From Candidatus Woesearchaeota archaeon (GTDB taxonomy: Archaea > Nanobdellota > Nanobdellia > Woesearchaeales > UBA11716), in NCBI GenBank assembly GCA_013329175.1, contig DUKR01000050.1:1-7601 (forward strand): a stretch of DNA of 7,601 bases, given 5' to 3'. Under the pieces are notes generated by a model. That model searched no databases. It was not told where the DNA came from and worked only from the letters and a program-made list of their open reading frames with translations. The position numbers and the translations under genes are program-made. This document shows positions 3,490 to 7,601 of this stretch, in pieces (position 1 is the first letter of the stretch; every line of letters starts with the position of its first letter).

Positions 3490-4899
3490 ATGACAGAAAG
3501 CACGTTGCACCTGTTCAATACGTTGGCACGAAAAAAAGAGAACTTTGAGCCTATTGACGCTCAGTTAGTGAGGATGTACTCCTGTGGGCCTACAGTCTAT
3601 AACTACGCACACATCGGCAACTTCAGAGCCTACATTGTAGCAGACCTCCTGAAAAAATACCTTCGCTTCCGTGGCTATGCCGTCAGGCACGTCATGAACA
3701 TCACCGATGTTGATGACAAGACAATAAGAGATTCGCAGAAGGAAGGGAAGACACTTTCTGAGTTTACAGAGCGCTACACCAAAATATTTTTTGAGGACAT
3801 CCGCACCCTCAACATAGGGGAAGCTGACGCATTCCCAATGGCTACAGCCCACATCCCTGAAATTATTGCAATGGTGAAGAGGTTGCTTGAGAAGGGCATT
3901 GCCTATAAGGCAGAAGATGGCTCAGTGTATTACGCAGTCTCGAAATTCCCCTCGTATGGTGAGCTTGCACAGCTTGAGAAGGCAAGCCTGAAGGCAGGGG
4001 CAAGGATAGCCCATGACGAGTATGGGAAGGACTCTGCTCACGATTTTGCGCTGTGGAAAGCCTACACCCCCGAAGACGGAGGGGTGTTCTGGGATACTGA
4101 GCTTGGCAAAGGACGGCCAGGCTGGCATATTGAATGCTCTGCCATGAGCACAAAGCATCTTGGCGAGCAGTTTGACATCCATACCGGCGGCGTTGACCTC
4201 ATCTTCCCGCATCACCAGAACGAGATAGCCCAGACTGAAGGCTGCACCTGCAAGCAGTTTGTCAGGTACTGGGTGCATAATGAGCACCTCCTGGTTGAGG
4301 GAAAGAAGATGAGCAAATCCTTAGGCAATTTCTATACCCTGCGCGACCTGCTCTCAAGGGGGCATGACCCATTGGCTATCAGGTACGTCCTTTTGGCTAC
4401 CCATTACCGGCAGCAGCTGAATTTCACGTTTGATGCGCTGGATGCTGCCATGCATGCCATTTCCCGCCTGAACAACACCATCAGGAAACTGAAAGGGATC
4501 GCTGAGGGCAAAGAGAAAAATGCCCGCGTTGCCCAGTATATTTCCAATGCTCAGGAGGCCTTTATCAGGGAGATGGACAATGACCTTGCCATTGCTGAAG
4601 GGCTTGCTGTGGTGTTTGAATTTATCCGCGACGTGAACGTACTTATTGATTCAGGGGGTGCCGGTAAAAAGGATGCCTCTGCAATCCTTGACCTGCTCTC
4701 GTCTCTTGATGCTGTGCTGGGAGTGATGAATTTTTCAGATGACGCAGTTCCTGCTGATGTGCTTGCGCTGGTGAAAAAAAGGAATGAGGCACGGGATACA
4801 AAGGAATGGGCATTGGCTGATGCATTGAGGAATCAGATTAAGGAGAAAGGGTTTGTCGTTGAAGATGCTAAAGAGGGGGGACTGGCGAGAAAAGCCTAG
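3490..4899 (+). CDS. cysS: Cysteinyl-tRNA synthetase
   Basis: Class I synthetase that attaches cysteine to tRNA-Cys in the cytoplasm; 469 residues, close to E. coli (461). The catalytic Rossmann fold carries YSCGPTVYNYAHIGN with the HIGH-type motif at 41-44, and KMSKS at 273-277. The four zinc ligands that recognise cysteine are conserved: C32, C216, H241 and E245, matching C28, C209, H234 and E238 of E. coli. The C-terminal helical anticodon-binding domain is complete, including the late RNxARDxKxWAxAD-type segment. ATG 3490 is favoured because family homology begins there and a TATA box has leaderless spacing. The in-frame ATG at 3394 lies inside the tRNA and is rejected. Its presence implies direct charging of tRNA-Cys, so the SepRS/SepCysS route is not required. 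Its stop is one base from the convergent valS stop. Confidence 0.98.
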   Translation: MTESTLHLFNTLARKKENFEPIDAQLVRMYSCGPTVYNYAHIGNFRAYIVADLLKKYLRFRGYAVRHVMNITDVDDKTIRDSQKEGKTLSEFTERYTKIFFEDIRTLNIGEADAFPMATAHIPEIIAMVKRLLEKGIAYKAEDGSVYYAVSKFPSYGELAQLEKASLKAGARIAHDEYGKDSAHDFALWKAYTPEDGGVFWDTELGKGRPGWHIECSAMSTKHLGEQFDIHTGGVDLIFPHHQNEIAQTEGCTCKQFVRYWVHNEHLLVEGKKMSKSLGNFYTLRDLLSRGHDPLAIRYVLLATHYRQQLNFTFDALDAAMHAISRLNNTIRKLKGIAEGKEKNARVAQYISNAQEAFIREMDNDLAIAEGLAVVFEFIRDVNVLIDSGGAGKKDASAILDLLSSLDAVLGVMNFSDDAVPADVLALVKKRNEARDTKEWALADALRNQIKEKGFVVEDAKEGGLARKA

Positions 4900-4900
4900 G

Positions 4901-7327
4901 CTATACCTCAACCACGCAATCCCACTGCTGCTCAGAGCCCTCGTCAATCTCTTCAAAACTAATAGTATCGGCTTTGGTTGCGGCAGCAAGGTCATCCTTT
5001 ATCTTATCGAAGAGGATGCCGGCAAACCTCCCCTTAAGCTTGAGGGAGCGGACAGGATCCTTCATAGATTTATTGCTCTGAGCCTTCGCCTTGCGCACTT
5101 CATGCACCACCCTGACAGCAAAATCGCCAAGCAGCTCTGCTTCCTCGTCCTGAGGGCCTCCAGATGGCCATGCCGCATTGTGGATGCTTGGGGCGAGCTC
5201 CCACTCTTTGAAATAGGCTTGGTAGAGCTCTTCGGTGATGTGAGGCATGACGGGGGCAATAAGCTTGAGAATCGCATTGAGAGTGTAGAAGAGGGCAAAC
5301 TGGGCTGAGGCTTTCGCATTTTCCCCTCTCTCTCCTGGATTGTAGAGCCTGTCCTTCACTATCTCAAGATACTGGTCGCAGAAGAGGTGCCAGAAGAATG
5401 CCTCGACGTCAAGCCTGGTCCTTGCATATTCATACTGCTGCATGGAATAGGTGCAGCCCTTGATAAGCCCATTAGCCTTTGAAATAATCCATTTGTCAAT
5501 TGCCTCAAGCTCCTCAGGCTGCTCAGGCGTATAGCCTTTGAGGTGCATGAACGAGAACTTTGAAGCATTCCAGAGCTTGGTGATGAATTTCTTGCCAGTC
5601 ACCATGTCTTTTTCCTGAAACGGAAGGTCGTCACCAAGCCTTGACCCTGCTGCCCAGAACCGCAGGGCATCGGCTGAATACTCTGCAATCATCCCCTGAG
5701 GCTCAACGACGTTGCCCTTGCTCTTGCTCATCTTCTTGCGATGGGGATCCTGGGCGTGGCCTGAGATGACCACGTCACGCCATGGGTTGATGCCATGGTG
5801 CAGCTGCGATTTGACGACGGTGTTGAAGAGCCAGAAGGTGATGATGTCATGCGCCTGCGGGCGAAGGGACATGGGATAGAGTTTGTCATACGCAGGCGTT
5901 CCTTTCATAAGCTCTGTTGCTATCTGGGGGGTGAGCGAAGACGTTGCCCAGGTGTCAAGGACATCCTGCTCAGGTATGAATTCACTGCATCCGCATGCTT
6001 CGCATTTCTTGATGGGAGGCTTGCTGGTGAGCGGGTCAACTGGCAGGTCATCCTCTTTTGCCAGAATTGGAGCATCGCAGTCCTTGCAGTACCAGACGGG
6101 AAAGGGGACACCAAAGCAGCGCTGGCGTGAAATCAGCCAGTCCCACGAAAGGCCCTTGACCCAGTGCTCATAGCGTACCTTCATGTGCTCAGGATACCAG
6201 TTCAGCGCCTTTCCCCATTTCAGCATGTCGTCTTTAAGGTCAAGATAACTGATGAACCACTGCTTTGTCTCAAGGATCTCAATCTCTGCTCCAGAGCGCT
6301 CGCCGACGTTGACTGTATGGACTATTCTCTCCTGCTTGATGAGTTCGCCTGATTCCTGCATGTCTGCAATGATATGAGTGCGCGCCTCATTTACCGCCAT
6401 TCCATGGTATTTGCCGGCAATCGCAGTCATGCGGCCGTCTTTTGTTAGTGCGACCTTCAAATCAAGGTTGAATGCCTTGTACCACTCAATGTCTGTCTGG
6501 TCACCAAAGGTACAGCACATGACTATGCCTGTTCCCTTATCAGGGTCAACGCGCTTATCAGCAAGCACCTTGACTGAGAAATGATATACAGGAACCCTCA
6601 GCTCTTTTCCTATGAGCATTTGGTATCTGGCATCATCAGGATGGGCAAAGACTGCAACGCATGCGCATAGCAGCTCTGGCCTTGTTGTGGCGATGATGAC
6701 ATCCTCGCCGTCGCTTGTCTTGAAAGCTATGTTGCTGAAGGTTGATTCCTTCTCCTCATCCTTAAGCTCAACCTGGGATAAGGCTGTCTGCAGCACGGGA
6801 TCCCAGATGACCGGCGCCTGTTTTCGGTAGGTTCTTCCCTTATTGAAGAGGTCAATGAAAGAGCGCTGTGAAATCCTTCTTGAATGCTCATCAATGGTTG
6901 AGTAGACAATGCTCCAGTCGCAGCTCATGCCGATTCTCTTCCAGTCCTGAAGGTATTTTGGCCTCAGCTCGTTGTCAAGGGTATCCAGGCAGAGAGCGAT
7001 GAACTCCTGGCGCTCCATGCGGTTTGCCCGCACGTTCTTCAGCTGCTCAACAAGGCGCTCTGTCGGAATGCCGTTATCGTCTGTCCCAAAAGGAAAGAAA
7101 ACGTTTTTCCCAAGCATCCGCTGAAAGCGTGCGATGATGTCCGCTTGGGTGTAGGAGAAGGCGTGGCCAAGATGCATCTTTCCCGATACCGTAGGGGGGG
7201 GGGTATCTATCGAGTAGATCTCCTTTTCTGTATCCTTCGGATTGAATCTGTAGATGCCCTGCTCTTCCCAGAAGCTTTGCCACTTCTCTTCTGAGGCTTT
7301 TGGGTCATAATGCTGCGTCAGCTCCAT
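4901..7327 (-). CDS. valS: Valyl-tRNA synthetase, archaeal type
   Basis: Class I synthetase that charges tRNA-Val; 808 residues, compact compared with about 950 in E. coli. PPPTVSGKMHLGHAF carries the conserved proline triplet (43-45) and HLGH (52-55). GTDDNGIPTER follows. The editing domain has TTRPE at 214-218 and DKGTGIV. A zinc ribbon lies between C414/C417 and C442/C445/C447. KMSKS is at 532-536. The anticodon-binding domain follows, with MPHITEELYQ, and the long C-terminal coiled-coil tail of bacterial enzymes is missing. The sequence resembles the archaeal type also found in Rickettsia. ATG 7327 fits homology and a TATA box centred 28.5 bases upstream. The proline triplet is encoded within a run of ten C on the coding strand, but the frame is intact. 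It shows no link to the cysteine genes other than proximity. Confidence 0.98.
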   Translation of the reverse strand: MELTQHYDPKASEEKWQSFWEEQGIYRFNPKDTEKEIYSIDTPPPTVSGKMHLGHAFSYTQADIIARFQRMLGKNVFFPFGTDDNGIPTERLVEQLKNVRANRMERQEFIALCLDTLDNELRPKYLQDWKRIGMSCDWSIVYSTIDEHSRRISQRSFIDLFNKGRTYRKQAPVIWDPVLQTALSQVELKDEEKESTFSNIAFKTSDGEDVIIATTRPELLCACVAVFAHPDDARYQMLIGKELRVPVYHFSVKVLADKRVDPDKGTGIVMCCTFGDQTDIEWYKAFNLDLKVALTKDGRMTAIAGKYHGMAVNEARTHIIADMQESGELIKQERIVHTVNVGERSGAEIEILETKQWFISYLDLKDDMLKWGKALNWYPEHMKVRYEHWVKGLSWDWLISRQRCFGVPFPVWYCKDCDAPILAKEDDLPVDPLTSKPPIKKCEACGCSEFIPEQDVLDTWATSSLTPQIATELMKGTPAYDKLYPMSLRPQAHDIITFWLFNTVVKSQLHHGINPWRDVVISGHAQDPHRKKMSKSKGNVVEPQGMIAEYSADALRFWAAGSRLGDDLPFQEKDMVTGKKFITKLWNASKFSFMHLKGYTPEQPEELEAIDKWIISKANGLIKGCTYSMQQYEYARTRLDVEAFFWHLFCDQYLEIVKDRLYNPGERGENAKASAQFALFYTLNAILKLIAPVMPHITEELYQAYFKEWELAPSIHNAAWPSGGPQDEEAELLGDFAVRVVHEVRKAKAQSNKSMKDPVRSLKLKGRFAGILFDKIKDDLAAATKADTISFEEIDEGSEQQWDCVVEV

Positions 7328-7351
7328 CGCTGCGTGAGGGGAGGGAAGATG

Positions 7352-7359
7352 CTTTTAAA
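7352..7359 (-). promoter_or_regulatory. TATA box of valS (TTTAAAAG)
   Basis: TTTAAAAG on the minus strand is centred 28.5 bases before ATG 7327, giving a nearly or fully leaderless valS mRNA. No Shine-Dalgarno sequence is needed, and none is well placed. Confidence 0.6.
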
Positions 7360-7398
7360 GATTGCGGGCAATAGCACTACTTCACCAACCCGAAAAGC

Positions 7399-7418
7399 CC
7401 TCTTTGGGAGGAAAGAGG
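7399..7418. repeat. Perfect inverted repeat upstream of valS promoter
   Basis: CCTCTTT and AAAGAGG form a perfect seven-base inverted repeat with a six-base spacer GGGAGG. It lies 40 bases behind the valS TATA box, so it is upstream DNA for valS rather than RNA leader. It is a candidate operator. The rest of 7328-7523 shows no gene that I can support. Confidence 0.4.
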
Positions 7419-7523
7419 CAGGTTTGTGGGAAGCCTGGCATTCCAAAAAGAGAATCATCAGAAAAAAGGCATTAGCCATACCTCACATCGCTTCCACAGC
7501 CAATGCGTAGCCTCATTCTTTTC

Positions 7524-7531
7524 TATTTAAG
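7524..7531 (+). promoter_or_regulatory. Possible outward promoter near window end
   Basis: TATTTAAG is followed about 25-28 bases later by a purine-rich stretch (7554-7586) with seven G, six A and GAAGAAAG-like sequence. It may start a transcript that leaves the window. No start codon or RNA fold is visible in the remaining bases, so the assignment is weak. Confidence 0.33.
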
Positions 7532-7601
7532 CAATCCACTCATTGCAAAATCCGAGGGGGGGAAAAAACGAAGAAAGAAAAGAAGGTATTTGTTTAGCAA
7601 A

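Noticed and set aside
7349..7510. 53-codon plus-strand basic ORF with GGAGG four bases before ATG
   Set aside because: It overlaps the valS promoter on the opposite strand, has no upstream TATA box outside valS coding sequence, and shows no recognised motif. The purine-rich match may be chance.
1..7601. CRISPR array, insertion sequence or phage genes
   Set aside because: No spaced direct repeats, terminal inverted repeats, transposase or phage-like proteins are seen.

Overview
The window looks archaeal, probably from a small-genome or DPANN-type lineage, although the lineage is a guess. AT-rich TATA boxes sit 27-29 bases upstream of most start codons, which implies leaderless mRNAs. The ValRS is of the archaeal type with a zinc-ribbon insertion. 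The tRNA gene has no encoded CCA. Transcription ends look like bare oligo-T runs. Two genes, an EpsC-type serine acetyltransferase and a DUF1015 protein of the clostridial type, look bacterial in ancestry and may have been acquired by transfer.

Layout. Positions 1-341 hold no large gene: a promoter-like element, a 25-codon Cys-rich ORF that overlaps a frameshifted lipoprotein signal peptide, a weak hairpin with a T-run, and a 19-codon ORF with a strong Shine-Dalgarno sequence. On the minus strand follow a DUF1015 gene (342-1700) and, upstream of it, a serine O-acetyltransferase (1753-3018). A divergent control region (3019-3347) separates these from tRNA-Cys(GCA) (3348-3422) and cysS (3490-4899) on the plus strand. 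valS (4901-7327, minus) converges on cysS with one base between the stop codons. Positions 7328-7601 carry the valS promoter, a perfect inverted repeat and a possible outward promoter.

The main discovery is in the control region. Each divergent transcript begins with a tiny ORF packed with cysteine codons. On the minus strand, before the acetyltransferase, is MSKMLSAVREYCFCCRCCC (3084-3143). On the plus strand, before tRNA-Cys and cysS, is MKTSSPCCCW (3278-3310). Both ATGs lie about 27.5 bases from the centre of a clear TATA box, so both should be translated from leaderless transcripts. This is the layout expected of ribosome-mediated, Cys-tRNA-sensing attenuators. One would control cysteine synthesis and the other tRNA-Cys supply, with cysS reached by readthrough or by its own promoter.

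Together the genes form a cysteine island: serine activation (acetyltransferase, perhaps with DUF1015), the acceptor tRNA, and the enzyme that charges it. The acetyltransferase itself contains no cysteine, so it can be made during cysteine starvation. valS appears to be an unrelated housekeeping neighbour.
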